A stretch of DNA of 64,000 bases from Hyphomonadaceae bacterium (GCA_016791425.1 JAEUMQ010000020.1:62001-126000), one strand, 5' to 3'; shown: positions 1 through 9,643, numbered from the stretch's first letter. Notes: generated by a model from the letters alone, not told the origin. Numbers and translations: made by a program.

Positions 1-55
1 GGAATACCAAGTAAAATCAACAAGATAATTTGTCTGCGTAATTCGGGCGCCGGAA

Positions 56-69
56 TGAAAGCGTTTGCA
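56..69. promoter_or_regulatory. LacI-type operator, site A
   Basis: TGAAAGCGTTTGCA, a near-palindromic 14-mer centred on CG, lies about 100 bp upstream of the first TonB receptor. It matches seven other intergenic copies in the first 24 kb and is presumably bound by the LacI-family protein encoded at 17905-18909. A plausible -10 hexamer (TACAAT, 91-96) follows, which would put the operator near the -35 region. Binding is inferred. Confidence 0.72.
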
Positions 70-120
70 GAAGCTATTGTTGGCGATCTATACAATTCTC
101 CTGAGCCGAAAAATGCGGCG

Positions 121-142
121 GCGGGCCCTTTGAGGAGCCCGC
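121..142 (+). other. small hairpin in leader of TonB receptor gene
   Basis: GCGGGC at 121-126 pairs with GCCCGC at 137-142, leaving a short loop, just ahead of the ribosome-binding site of the receptor gene. No U-tract follows, so it is not a convincing terminator. It may be an mRNA leader structure or chance in GC-rich DNA. Confidence 0.25.
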
Positions 143-169
143 ACGTCGTCGAGGGGCAGGGAGGGAAAC

Positions 170-2809
170 ATGAACGGGACGACGAAGTTTCTGTTGCGCG
201 GCACGTCCTTGGCGATGGTCGCGCTGGCTTCCTTGGCTGCGCCGGGCGCCTTCGCGCAGAGCGCCGAGAGTGAAGATCAGGACATCGTGGTCACCGGCAC
301 GCGGCTGCGCGGCGTGGCGCCGGTTGGTTCGCCGATCCAATCCATCACCGTGCAGGATCTCGAAAACAATACCGAGACCTCCACGGCCCGCGTCATTCAG
401 CAGATCCCGCAGGTCTTTGATCTCGGCGTATCGGAAGGCTCGCGCGGCCAAAGCGGCGGCTCCGGCAACATCGTCTACGGCACGGGCATCAATCTGCGCG
501 GCCTGGGTCCCAACGCGACGCTCCTGCTTGTCGATGGCCACCGCGCCGTCAACAACACCCGCGCGCTTGATCCCTCCGTCATCCCCTCGCTCGGCCTGCA
601 GCGCATCGAGGTTCTCGCCGACGGCGCCTCGGCCCTCTACGGCTCGGACGCGGTGGCTGGCGTGGTCAATCTCGTCCCGATCCGCTTCAAGGACGGCGGC
701 CAGGCCTTCTTTCACGGCGGCATGGGCGACGAATACAAGGAACACGAGTTCGGCCTGTCCTGGGGCAAGACCTGGGAAGGCGGCCAGATCCATCTCGCCT
801 ACGAGAATGCGCGCCGCAGCGCCGTGCACGGCGCCGACCGCGAGTTCTTCCGCCAGGACCAGCGCGCCCAAGGCGGCCTCGATTACCGCATCAACCAATG
901 CGACCCGGGGACGATCGTCATCGGCACGACCAACTATCCGATTCCGGCCGGCGGCGTGACGACGGCGAACCGGAGCGCCCTCGTCGCGGGCGCGCAGAAC
1001 TTGTGCGAAGGCAGCCTGCATCAGGATCTGCTGCCCGAGCAGGACTACAATTCCTTCGTGATGACCTTCAATCAGAAGCTCACGCCGAACATCGAGTTCT
1101 TCGCCGACGGCTTCTATTCCAAGCGCGAATTCTATCGCGCGGTGGCCGACACCGCCGCCAATCTGACGGTGCCGAGCTCGAACGCCTTCTTCGTGGCTCC
1201 GCCCGGGCTCACCCCTGCGTCCGAGATCGTGCGCTACAGTCTCCGCAGCGACCTGCCGCCCGCCGATTCTTGGGGCTTTGCGAAGAACTACGAGTTGACC
1301 GCGGGCCTCGGCATCGACCTGCCGGCCGAGTGGCGCTTGGAAGCGCTCGCCACCTACGGCGAGAGCCGCGACAATTCCGAATCCCGCACCGCCCTCAACA
1401 ACGCCGCGATGACGACGGCGCTTGCGAGCTCGAATCCCGCCACCGCGTTCGATCCTTTCGGGCTGCACCGCACGCAGCAATCCGTGCTCGATCTGCTCGG
1501 CAACCAGATATTCCTTGCCCCGACCAACAACGAATTCGTCGGCTACGAGGCGCGCATCGACGGCCCGCTCTTCAGCTTGCCCGGCGGCCAGGTGAAGCTC
1601 GCCGCCGGCTACGAGCGCCAGGATCTGGACATCCACCTCGGCAGCGCCCGCGGCAATCCCACGACGCCGATCGTGTTCCGCAACTTCTCGCGGACGGTGG
1701 ATTCCTTCTACGCCGAGCTCTACGTGCCGATTGTCGGCGACGGCAACGCCGTGCCGGGCATCCGGCGCCTTGAATTCAATATCGCCGGCCGGTTCGACGA
1801 CTACAGCGACGTCGGCTCCACCACCAACCCCAAGTACGGCGTGAACTGGTCGCCGGTCGAAGGGCTGACCTTCCGCGGCAGCTACGGCACATCCCTGCGC
1901 GCGCCGACCTTCGCCGAGATCTACGGCAACTCCAACAACCTCTTCACCCAAAACTACACCGATCCGACTTTGCCCGGCACGCGCCAGGGCGTGGCGCTCT
2001 CCGGCGGCAATCCGAACCTGAAGCCGGAAGAGGCGACGACCTGGACGGCTGGGTTCGACTTCACGCCTGAGCAGCTTTCCGGTCTGCGTTTCAGCGCAAC
2101 CTATTTCGACATCGATTATCAAGGCCAGACTCTGGCCAACCTCTCGAACCTCAACATCCTGAGTGTCGAGCAGGAATACGCCGGCACGGGCGTGATCCTG
2201 CGCGGCGCCGCCGCGGCCGCGCGCGTGGCGGAGGTGCTGGCGTCCGGCGTCGCCTACGCCGGCGCCGCCGCCGGCAATCCGATCACGCTCTTCGTCGATG
2301 GCAGAACCTACAATCTCGGCCGTTCCGCGATGCAGGGCGTCGATTTCGACGTCAGCTATTCCTGGAGCGGCGGCGAGGCCGGCGACTTTGGCGTCAGCCT
2401 CTACACCGCGTTCATCACCAGTTACGAATCCTCGCTCACGCCGAAGGGGGCGCTCGTCGATCGCCTCGATACGATCTTCAATCCGCACGATTTCAAGGCC
2501 CGCGGCACGTTCTCCTGGGACCGCGATCCGTTCCGCGCCTTCATGGCCGTGAACTATGTCGGCGAGTACAAGAACAACCTGCTCGCCGCCGTCCAGACGG
2601 TGGACGCCTTCGTCACCGTCGACGCCAACCTGACATGGGAGGTGGGCGAAAGCGGCGTCGAACTCGGCGTCGATGCGCGCAATCTGCTGGACGAAGACCC
2701 GCCCTATGTGAACGTTGCGCCGAACGCCAACGGCAGCGGCGGCTATGACGCGACCGCGGCCAACCCAACAGGTCGTGTGGTCGGGCTGTCCTTCCGCAAA
2801 CGCTGGTAG
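170..2809 (+). CDS. TonB-dependent outer-membrane receptor
   Basis: The 879-residue protein is an outer-membrane active-transport channel driven by TonB-ExbB-ExbD. It has a signal peptide ending near AFAQ (about residue 29), then a TonB-box-like DIVVTGTR. The plug domain carries the LLLVDGHR and IEVLADGASALYGSDAVAGVVN motifs (about residues 120-170), and a long beta-barrel follows with the late motif SLRAPTFAEIYG. The ATG at 170 follows a GGGAGGG ribosome-binding site. The stop is two bases before the GTG of the CocE-like esterase, so the two are surely cotranscribed. The LacI-type operator at 56-69 suggests induction by the substrate of this cluster. The plug style resembles receptors for oligomeric or hydrophobic nutrients rather than typical siderophore receptors, but the ligand cannot be read from sequence. 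Confidence 0.95.
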   Translation: MNGTTKFLLRGTSLAMVALASLAAPGAFAQSAESEDQDIVVTGTRLRGVAPVGSPIQSITVQDLENNTETSTARVIQQIPQVFDLGVSEGSRGQSGGSGNIVYGTGINLRGLGPNATLLLVDGHRAVNNTRALDPSVIPSLGLQRIEVLADGASALYGSDAVAGVVNLVPIRFKDGGQAFFHGGMGDEYKEHEFGLSWGKTWEGGQIHLAYENARRSAVHGADREFFRQDQRAQGGLDYRINQCDPGTIVIGTTNYPIPAGGVTTANRSALVAGAQNLCEGSLHQDLLPEQDYNSFVMTFNQKLTPNIEFFADGFYSKREFYRAVADTAANLTVPSSNAFFVAPPGLTPASEIVRYSLRSDLPPADSWGFAKNYELTAGLGIDLPAEWRLEALATYGESRDNSESRTALNNAAMTTALASSNPATAFDPFGLHRTQQSVLDLLGNQIFLAPTNNEFVGYEARIDGPLFSLPGGQVKLAAGYERQDLDIHLGSARGNPTTPIVFRNFSRTVDSFYAELYVPIVGDGNAVPGIRRLEFNIAGRFDDYSDVGSTTNPKYGVNWSPVEGLTFRGSYGTSLRAPTFAEIYGNSNNLFTQNYTDPTLPGTRQGVALSGGNPNLKPEEATTWTAGFDFTPEQLSGLRFSATYFDIDYQGQTLANLSNLNILSVEQEYAGTGVILRGAAAAARVAEVLASGVAYAGAAAGNPITLFVDGRTYNLGRSAMQGVDFDVSYSWSGGEAGDFGVSLYTAFITSYESSLTPKGALVDRLDTIFNPHDFKARGTFSWDRDPFRAFMAVNYVGEYKNNLLAAVQTVDAFVTVDANLTWEVGESGVELGVDARNLLDEDPPYVNVAPNANGSGGYDATAANPTGRVVGLSFRKRW

Positions 2810-2811
2810 AC

Positions 2812-4617
2812 GTGCGCGTCCTCGCGCTCGTTTGCGCGCTACTTGCTCTCTGCGGCTGCGCGACCACGCAGCCGCACGAGGCGCGCGTCTCCGCGCCCGG
2901 TCGCTATGAGGGCTGGGCGCCAGAGCTTTATTCCGGGTACGTGCGAACTTCTCGATACGTGCCCGTGCGCGACGGCGCGCGGTTGGCGATGACGATCTTC
3001 CGCCCCGCAACGGGCGGTAGCGCTGCGGAGACGCCCTATCCGGTCGTCTTCCAGTTCACGCCGTATCGTTCGCGTTTTCATGGACCGAACGGCGAGATCG
3101 TCTCATGGCTCGAGGATGGTCGCGCAGGACGCAATATGCGTCCGCTCGCAGAGCTCACCCATTACGGCTACGTCGTCGTGTCCGTCGATATTCGCGGCAA
3201 GGGCGCGTCCTATGGCGCCCGTCGCGGCTTTCTGGACCGCACCGAGGCGCAGGACGCCTACGACATCATCGAATGGCTCGCGGCTCAGAGCTGGTCCACC
3301 GGCGCGGTCGGCATGGCCGGCTGCTCCTATGTCGGCGGCACGCAATTGCTGGCCGCGAGCGCGGCGCCGCCGCATCTGCGCGCGATCTTCACCGGCGGCA
3401 GCGACTACGACAAGTTCAACTTCGTGCGCCGCGGCGGCATCCTGGCGCAATTCAACACGCGTCCCGACGAGCCGCCCGAATGGGACCTCGCGACCGTGCC
3501 GATGGACGAGGATCCCGACGGCGCGATGTTGCGTGAAGCCGTTGCGCAGCACGCGAACAACACGCCCATGGCGCCGCTGTGGCGCGGCATGCCGTACCGG
3601 GACAGCGTTTCCTCGCTCGTCGGGACGAAATTCTGGGAGGAGGTCGGCGTCTATCGCTACAAGGACGCGATCGAACGCGCCGGCATCGCGATCTATCATT
3701 GGCACAATCTGAACGACGAAGGTCGCGGCGAGGGCATGGTCGCGGCGGCGAACCTGCATGTGCCGGGCAAGGTGCTGCTTGGTCCTGGCGGCCATTGCGA
3801 GCCGCCTCCGATCACCGCCGAGAACAATTTCGATCTCTTCGCCGAGCACTTGCGGTTTTACGATCGCTACCTGAAGGGCGTGCGGAACGGAATCGATCGC
3901 GAGCCTCGCTATCATTACTGGACGCACGGCGCGCCCGCCGGCCAGGAATGGGCGAGCGCCGCGCAATGGCCGCCCGCTGCGCTGCCGGTCAAATCCCTTC
4001 AGCTGGGGCCAGGCTCAAGTCTCAGCGCCGCAGCGCCGGCGGCGGTCGGCGAGGCCTCGTTCGCCGTGGACTACAACGTAAGCTGTCCGGGGGTCGATCC
4101 CGCCTTCATCTTCGCGCCTTGCCCAATCGACGCCTCCGGCGCCGCGTTTACGACCGCGCCTCTCGCGGAAGACACGCGCCTGCTCGGCAATCCGACGGCG
4201 CATGTGTGGATCTCGTCGTCGATCGATCGCGCGAACGTCTTCGTCTATCTGGAGGAGGTGGCCGCCGATGGCGCGGTGAGCATCATCTCGCACGGCCGCC
4301 TCGCGACCGCGTATCGCCGCGTCTCTCAGGCGCCCTATGACACGCTCGGTCAGCCTTGGCACTCGGGTCTGCAGGCCGACCAGGAAACGCTCGCGCCGGG
4401 GCAGGCGGTCGAGATGGCGATCGCGCTCCTGCCCGTCTCGAAGATCGTTCCGGCCGGCGCACGCCTGCGCTTCACGATCGCGGGCGCCGATCCGCGTCAG
4501 CGCGATCTGCAGCAGATCCGCATCGATCCCCCGCCGCGCATCTCTGTGCATTTCGGCCCCGAACGGCGTTCCCGTATCGAAATCCCGATGCAGCCCGCCG
4601 CTGCGCCGCTCAACTGA
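2812..4617 (+). CDS. CocE/NonD-family hydrolase, lipoprotein
   Basis: This is a 601-residue serine hydrolase of the cocaine-esterase/glutaryl-7-ACA-acylase family, which cleaves esters or amides. A GTG start gives a lipoprotein signal with lipobox LCGC (Cys about residue 16), so it should be anchored facing the periplasm or outside. The N-terminal alpha/beta-hydrolase domain carries the nucleophile elbow AGCSYVGGTQ (about residue 165). The C-terminal third (about 390-595) fits the jelly-roll X-Pro dipeptidyl-peptidase C-terminal-like domain, with LGNPTAHVWISSS and a final RIEIPM. It is coupled to the TonB receptor gene upstream and converges, 10 bp apart, with another lipoprotein hydrolase gene. 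The inferred role is hydrolysis of the imported compound in the periplasm. Confidence 0.9.
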   Translation: MRVLALVCALLALCGCATTQPHEARVSAPGRYEGWAPELYSGYVRTSRYVPVRDGARLAMTIFRPATGGSAAETPYPVVFQFTPYRSRFHGPNGEIVSWLEDGRAGRNMRPLAELTHYGYVVVSVDIRGKGASYGARRGFLDRTEAQDAYDIIEWLAAQSWSTGAVGMAGCSYVGGTQLLAASAAPPHLRAIFTGGSDYDKFNFVRRGGILAQFNTRPDEPPEWDLATVPMDEDPDGAMLREAVAQHANNTPMAPLWRGMPYRDSVSSLVGTKFWEEVGVYRYKDAIERAGIAIYHWHNLNDEGRGEGMVAAANLHVPGKVLLGPGGHCEPPPITAENNFDLFAEHLRFYDRYLKGVRNGIDREPRYHYWTHGAPAGQEWASAAQWPPAALPVKSLQLGPGSSLSAAAPAAVGEASFAVDYNVSCPGVDPAFIFAPCPIDASGAAFTTAPLAEDTRLLGNPTAHVWISSSIDRANVFVYLEEVAADGAVSIISHGRLATAYRRVSQAPYDTLGQPWHSGLQADQETLAPGQAVEMAIALLPVSKIVPAGARLRFTIAGADPRQRDLQQIRIDPPPRISVHFGPERRSRIEIPMQPAAAPLN

Positions 4618-4626
4618 TCGCGTGAG

Positions 4627-6066
4627 TCAGAAGGCCGTGGCGGCCTGCGCGCGCGCTTCTTCCATTTGCGCGGCCTTCTCTTCCGGCAGCAGCCACCGCT
4701 CCGCGATGAGCTTGTCGAGCTGTGCCTCGAAACGCGAGAGATAATCGGCGGCGCCGCCAGGATAGAGCCGCCGCAGCGTCTCGCGCGGCAGCGCGGTGCG
4801 AAACATCGAGAGGTAATGCGGCGCGCCGGCCGCGCAGCGTGGATCGCCCGGATCGCCGTACCGCGCGAGCGGAACCGCGATCTGCGCCGGACGCAGTCCG
4901 CCGACAGCGTTGCCCTGCGCGTCCCTGATCGCGTTCCAGGAGCCTGCGAGCTGCATCTTCGTCGCGCGCGGCGGGGCTGCGCCGCGCTCCACCCAGGCGT
5001 CAAGATTGTCGAGCGCCGCCCAGGCGAGCTGCCGGAAGGGCACATCGCTGCGCGGATAGGGGCACGTGGTCGGCAAGGCTGCATCGCGCAGGCCGTCGCC
5101 ATGCGTCACGCCTGGAACCTCGTAGAGCCGATAGCGCCCGAGCCCGGAATCGCGCTCTTCGATCGGCGCGCCCGGCGGCGTCACAGCCTCGCTCTCGGTC
5201 ATGAACTCGATCACCGGAACGTCGATTGCCCGCAAGCGTCGCCGCGGATCGTCGTCGCCGGGGACCTCCGTGTGCGAATTGATCGGCACATATCCCGACC
5301 GGTAATGGTGGTGCGAGATGCCGACGAGATACCCGTCGATGGCGGGCGCCCCATCGCCGAAACGGGTGCGATCGTGAAACCCGTCATTGATGAATGTGCG
5401 CAGGAACGAGCCGGTGAAGGACCAGCCCACGGCATAGAGCCGCCGCACGTGCAGGCCGCGCAGGGGATTGCCTTGGCCGCGCGCGCGGAGCGCGAGAGCC
5501 GTCAGGCTGAACACGTCCCACCGGATGCCGTCCTCTTCCGGCCAATCGAGCCTGGCGTACCGCGCCGGATCGGAGGCCTTGATCGCCAGCGGCGCGGCGA
5601 CCGGCTCCCCTCCGCGAGACTCCTCCCGCGTGCGTTCATCGGCGCCGGCGAGCACGCTGACGAAAGCGTCGCCGTTGCGCAGCGCGTAATCGCGCACCGA
5701 TTCCCAAGCGCCGCCGCCTCGCATCGGATGCAGCGGGTTGAGGAAGACGCGCCCGCTGAAGCGCGCAGGATCGCGTGGGCGCGTTACGAGCAGTCGCGTC
5801 GTGTAGGGAAGGCCCGCTGTCTCGACGTCGATCCCGCCGCTCGCGCCGTAACGATAGACGTTCGCCGTTCCCGAAAGGAAGTACTCCTCCTCGGTGTAGT
5901 CGTGCGCTGCGGCGCGGTCGCCGTTCGGCGTTCCGGGCGCCGCCGTGGCCTGATAGGGCTGTGACCCCGCATCGCTGACGAGTTCCAAACGCGTTTGGTT
6001 TGCCATGGTCGCGCACCCGACGAGCGCAAGCGCACCGATGATCGCGAGGGCGGAGGCGTATCTCAC
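4627..6066 (-). CDS. alpha/beta-hydrolase domain-containing lipoprotein (ABhydrolase_10-like)
   Basis: This 479-residue protein has a GTG start that overlaps the stop of the upstream CoA-transferase gene (GTGA). The start was chosen because it gives a clean lipoprotein signal, ALAIIGALALVGC, with the acylated Cys near residue 18. The nucleophile elbow is probably GWSFTGSFLRTF (mid-protein), as in the 'alpha/beta hydrolase domain' family whose members usually read GxSxxxxFLR. A conserved Trp-rich region (PVIEFMTESE, YRLYEVPGVTHGD) supplies candidate acid and His residues. It is the last gene of the nine-gene operon running leftward from 15953. It is a second externally facing hydrolase in the cluster, distinct in family from the CocE-like enzyme. 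Confidence 0.82.
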   Translation of the reverse strand: MRYASALAIIGALALVGCATMANQTRLELVSDAGSQPYQATAAPGTPNGDRAAAHDYTEEEYFLSGTANVYRYGASGGIDVETAGLPYTTRLLVTRPRDPARFSGRVFLNPLHPMRGGGAWESVRDYALRNGDAFVSVLAGADERTREESRGGEPVAAPLAIKASDPARYARLDWPEEDGIRWDVFSLTALALRARGQGNPLRGLHVRRLYAVGWSFTGSFLRTFINDGFHDRTRFGDGAPAIDGYLVGISHHHYRSGYVPINSHTEVPGDDDPRRRLRAIDVPVIEFMTESEAVTPPGAPIEERDSGLGRYRLYEVPGVTHGDGLRDAALPTTCPYPRSDVPFRQLAWAALDNLDAWVERGAAPPRATKMQLAGSWNAIRDAQGNAVGGLRPAQIAVPLARYGDPGDPRCAAGAPHYLSMFRTALPRETLRRLYPGGAADYLSRFEAQLDKLIAERWLLPEEKAAQMEEARAQAATAF

Positions 6067-7283
6067 CGCCCGCCCTCCCGCACGGCGCCTGCGTTGATGA
6101 GCGCATCGGCCTCCGCATCGCCGTACCCGAGCTCGCGCAGCACGGTGCGCGAATGCTCGCCCAGCCGGGGCGGCGGCCCGTCGATGCGCGGCCCATCCGA
6201 GGAAGTTGTCCAACCCGCGCCGATCGCCGCGACGTCTTCCTTCTCCGCAAGCCCCGCGATGTGGAGGGGGGTCACCACGCCGCGTTCTCCCAGGTTCGGC
6301 ATTGCGACCGCCTCCGCGATCGTCCGCACCAGCCCGCACGGCGCGCCCGCCTCGCTCAAGGTCCTTTCCCACTCCGCGCCGTCGCGTTTGGCGAATTCGG
6401 GCGCAAGCACAGCGCACAACGCCGCCGCATTGCGCCGCCGCAGGTCGGGGGTCTGGAAATCCGGATGCGTCAGCAAGTCCTTTCGCCGCAGAACGTCGCA
6501 AAGCCGCTCGAACTGCACCGGCTGCACGACGCCGAGCGAGATCGACGCGCCGTCCTTGGCCGTGAACACGCCGGCTGTCGGTTGGCCGCTGAACCCGACA
6601 TTGCCGGTGCGCGGCAGCGCCTGCCCCGTCACCAGATGCGGCACGATCGCCGTCGCGGTCAGAACCATCGCCGCGTCGAGCATCGCCACGTCGATGCGTT
6701 GTCCTTCGCCGCATTGTGCGCGCCGCAAGAGGGCGCCGAGGATCGACATCGCCGCCAGCGTTCCGGTGTAGGTATCGACCGCCGGAAAACCGATGCGCAT
6801 GAACGGCCCGTCCGGGTCGCCGTTGACGCTCATCATGCCGCTCGTCGCCTGCACGATATTGTCGATGGCGGGATAATCGCGCATCGGGCCGCTTTGCCCA
6901 TAACCGGACACCGAGCAGAAGATGATGTCGGCCCGGAGCGCGCGGCACGCCTCGTAGCCGAGCCCGAGCCGCTCCATCACGCCGGGGCGGAAATTCTCCA
7001 GCACGACATCAGAAGACCTGATGAGGCGCTTCGCAACATCGAGCGCGCCGGGCTGCTTAAGGTCGAGCACGATCGAACGCTTGCCGCAATTGGCAGCGAT
7101 GAACGCCGGCGCCATGCCGTCATAGCGCCGATCCGCGCCGTAATTGCGCATCGGATCGCCGATTCCCGGCGCCTCGATCTTCACGACGTCGGCGCCCATG
7201 AGCGCGAGAAAGTGCGACGCGAACGGTCCGGCCATCACGTGGCTGAAGTCGGCGATCCGGATGCCTTCGAGTGGACGGGCCAC
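6063..7283 (-). CDS. CaiB/BaiF (family III) CoA-transferase
   Basis: The 406-residue enzyme transfers CoA from a donor acyl-CoA to a carboxylic acid. The full-length family III fold is visible: an N-terminal GIRIADFSHVMAGPFA, then GADVVKIE, GKRSIVLDLK, DVVLENFRPG and SGYGQSGP. The expected catalytic aspartate sits at about residue 170 in PAVDTYTG, matching Asp169 of formyl-CoA transferase. The length is normal for the family. It sits 3 bp downstream of the TRAP solute-binding gene and overlaps the downstream hydrolase gene by 4 bp. The context suggests it activates an imported or hydrolysed acid. The specific substrate is unknown. Confidence 0.93.
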   Translation of the reverse strand: MARPLEGIRIADFSHVMAGPFASHFLALMGADVVKIEAPGIGDPMRNYGADRRYDGMAPAFIAANCGKRSIVLDLKQPGALDVAKRLIRSSDVVLENFRPGVMERLGLGYEACRALRADIIFCSVSGYGQSGPMRDYPAIDNIVQATSGMMSVNGDPDGPFMRIGFPAVDTYTGTLAAMSILGALLRRAQCGEGQRIDVAMLDAAMVLTATAIVPHLVTGQALPRTGNVGFSGQPTAGVFTAKDGASISLGVVQPVQFERLCDVLRRKDLLTHPDFQTPDLRRRNAAALCAVLAPEFAKRDGAEWERTLSEAGAPCGLVRTIAEAVAMPNLGERGVVTPLHIAGLAEKEDVAAIGAGWTTSSDGPRIDGPPPRLGEHSRTVLRELGYGDAEADALINAGAVREGGR

Positions 7284-7286
7284 CTG

Positions 7287-8342
7287 CTACCCTCCCTCTG
7301 CGGGACAGAGCGCCTGCACCCCGCTGTTGCGCAGTGCAACGAGCTCCTGCGTGCGGCGATACATCTGGACGCCGTTCGGCGTGTAGGCTTCGAGCGCCCG
7401 CGCCGTCTGCAGGGCCGATCGGCTGTAAACTTCATCGAGGCGCGTCTGGTCGGCGGCGTCGAAGGCGACGAATTGCACGCCTTTGCTGCGCCCATAGGCG
7501 GCGCCGGTCTCCTGCGCCCCCTCGATCTCCACGCGCATGGCTTCCTCCCACACAAGGCCGCTCTCGGTGAGCAGAGCCTGCAGATCCGGCGGCAGCAGAG
7601 CCCATTTCTTCGCCGACATCGCGCGCGCCGGATAGGCGCCGCGCGGAAACCGGGCATAGGAGAAGTAGTTGGAGACTTCCGCCAGATGGAGGCTCCGCAG
7701 CGCGTCGGTGGCGGTCACCACGCCGTCGATCACGTTCTTCGCCATCGCGGAATAGACATCGCCCATCGGCAGCTCGACCGGGTCCGCGCCGAGATCCCGC
7801 AGCACATGCACGATCTCCGTCGGGCCGCGCAGCCGCATGCCGCGAAAATCCTCGAGCCTGCGGATCGGTCGCCCGCGGGTCAGCACGCCAGGAAAGTTCC
7901 CGCCCTGGACCGCGATCACGTGCAGTCCAACCAGCTCGTTGCGAAGCGCCGGAAAGTCGCGCTCCAGGCACTTGTAGACATCGACCTGGTCTTGCATGGC
8001 GCGTACGCCGCCATAGAACCCCGTTTGTGTCCGCTGCGCGTGCGCGCCACCGCGCGTATAGATCGGCGTGATGAGGCCGATATCGACGATGCCGTGCCGG
8101 ATCTCGATCATGCTGCTTTCCGATGAGATCGCGCCGCCCGACCAATAGGGCCGGATGCGCAGCCGCCCATTGGAGCGCTCCTCGACCCAGCGCATCCAGG
8201 TGATGTCGGCGCGGCTGAAGGGATGCGTCGGCGGGTAGGGCGTCGCATAGGTGAGTATGATCGCGCCGTCCTCGGTCGCCGGGCGAGCGCATGCCGCCAG
8301 CGCCGCGGCCGCAAGGCCGAGAAGGAGCATGCGGCGCTTCAT
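7287..8342 (-). CDS. dctP: TRAP transporter solute-binding protein, DctP family
   Basis: This 351-residue periplasmic binding protein should capture a carboxylate for the TRAP permease. It starts with a lipoprotein signal, LLLGLAAAALAAC (lipobox Cys about residue 18), so it is probably membrane-tethered. DctP-type features follow, including HPFSRADITWMRWVEERSNG, the conserved GVLTRGRPIRRLEDFRGMRLR segment (about 185-205) with an Arg that usually salt-bridges the substrate carboxylate, and GADPVELPMGDVYSAM. The gene overlaps the large-permease gene by 4 bp (ATGA). The gene order small permease, large permease, binding protein within a CoA-transferase/dehydratase operon suggests an organic-acid ligand. 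Confidence 0.9.
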   Translation of the reverse strand: MKRRMLLLGLAAAALAACARPATEDGAIILTYATPYPPTHPFSRADITWMRWVEERSNGRLRIRPYWSGGAISSESSMIEIRHGIVDIGLITPIYTRGGAHAQRTQTGFYGGVRAMQDQVDVYKCLERDFPALRNELVGLHVIAVQGGNFPGVLTRGRPIRRLEDFRGMRLRGPTEIVHVLRDLGADPVELPMGDVYSAMAKNVIDGVVTATDALRSLHLAEVSNYFSYARFPRGAYPARAMSAKKWALLPPDLQALLTESGLVWEEAMRVEIEGAQETGAAYGRSKGVQFVAFDAADQTRLDEVYSRSALQTARALEAYTPNGVQMYRRTQELVALRNSGVQALCPAEGG

Positions 8343-9643
8343 GCGCCCACCAGGTTGGGCAGGAAGAGCGCCAGCGCGGGCAAGCCGATCAGCAGCGCCA
8401 GGTGCAGGAAATCAGCCGCCAGGAACGGCGTCACGCCGCGAAACACGGTCGTCACCGGCACGTCCTTCGCGATCGACTGGATCACGTACACGTTCATCCC
8501 GATCGGCGGCGTGATGAACCCGATCTCCATCGTCCGGATAAGAAAGACCCCGAACCAGATCGGATCAAGCCCGAGACCCATGATGATCGGCAGGAAGATC
8601 GGCGTCACGAGCAGCATCATCGCCATGCCGTCAAGGAACATCCCGAGCACCAGGATCACCAGAGCCATCGCAACGATCACGCCGAGCGCGCCCAGATGCG
8701 GGATCCGCACCGCTTCTGCAATGATGTCCGCGAAGCCCGTAATGCTGACGAACGTGCTGAAGATGAGCGCCCCGACGATGATCGCGTAGATCATTCCGCT
8801 CGTGCGCAGCGTGATCGCCAGCGCCTCTTGCAGGGTGGCCCATGTCAGCTTTCGCCGCCACGCACAGATCAGCAGCGCGCCGGTGCAGCCGAGCGCCGCC
8901 GACTCCGTCGGGGTGAACCAGCCCACCGTGAGCCCGCCGATGACGAACAGCGTCAGAAGCACGATGTCCGCAATGCTGGCCAGCGAAGCGAAGCGCTCGC
9001 GCCATGTCGCCCGCGGGCTGGGCGGCCCAAGCGAAGGATTGAATTTGCAGAGCACGTAGATGGCGATCATGTAGAAGAGCGCCTGCGTCAGGCCCGGCAC
9101 GATGCCGGCCACGAAGAGCCGCCCGATCGATTGCTCCGCGATGATCCCGTAGACGATGAACGCCCCGCTCGGCGGAATGAGGACCCCCAACGTGCCGCCG
9201 GCTGCGAGCGCGCCGGTCGCCAGCGCCGGCGAATAATTCTGCCGCCGCATCTCCGGCAGCGCCGCGAGCCCCATCGTCGCGGCCGTCGCGAGACTCGATC
9301 CGCTGATCGATCCGAACCCGGCGCATCCCCCGATCGCAGCGAGCGCCAGGCCGCCTGGGCGATGGCCGACGAATTTCGCCGCCGAGTCGAAGAAGGCGCG
9401 GCTTGCGCCGGCGCTGAACAGCAACTGCGCCATCAGGAGGAAGAGCGGCAGCACGCCGAGCTCGTAATGCGAGATGGTCTGGAAGACGACGACGCCCGCC
9501 TTGATTGTCGCCGCCTCCGGCGAGATCGCGATCGCGAGGCCGACGAACCCGACGAGGCCGAGGGCCGCCGCGATCGGCACGCCGAAGGCGAGAAGCGCCA
9601 GCACGGCGCCCACGCCGGCGACGCCCAGGAGCTCGAGGCTCAT
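8339..9643 (-). CDS. dctM: TRAP transporter large permease, DctM subunit
   Basis: The 434-residue protein is the sodium-driven transport subunit of a tripartite ATP-independent periplasmic transporter. It is almost entirely hydrophobic with about 12 membrane segments. DctM landmarks include FGSISGSSLATAATMG, LGVLIPPSGAFIVYGI and a C-terminal IGFITPPIGMNVYVI. The ATG at 9643 was chosen because it overlaps the small-permease stop by 4 bp (ATGA) and starts directly with the first helix. It forms a complete TRAP system with the genes on either side. Confidence 0.95.
   Translation of the reverse strand: MSLELLGVAGVGAVLALLAFGVPIAAALGLVGFVGLAIAISPEAATIKAGVVVFQTISHYELGVLPLFLLMAQLLFSAGASRAFFDSAAKFVGHRPGGLALAAIGGCAGFGSISGSSLATAATMGLAALPEMRRQNYSPALATGALAAGGTLGVLIPPSGAFIVYGIIAEQSIGRLFVAGIVPGLTQALFYMIAIYVLCKFNPSLGPPSPRATWRERFASLASIADIVLLTLFVIGGLTVGWFTPTESAALGCTGALLICAWRRKLTWATLQEALAITLRTSGMIYAIIVGALIFSTFVSITGFADIIAEAVRIPHLGALGVIVAMALVILVLGMFLDGMAMMLLVTPIFLPIIMGLGLDPIWFGVFLIRTMEIGFITPPIGMNVYVIQSIAKDVPVTTVFRGVTPFLAADFLHLALLIGLPALALFLPNLVGA

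Noticed and set aside
74-3010. Very long open frame (978 codons) antisense to the first TonB receptor
   Set aside because: Arg/Ala/Gly-rich translation with no recognisable motif. It mirrors a clear receptor gene with signal peptide and ribosome-binding site, which is typical of GC-rich antisense frames.
6153-8126. 657-codon plus-strand open frame
   Set aside because: Antisense to the CoA-transferase and DctP genes. Low-complexity Arg/His-rich product and no credible start.
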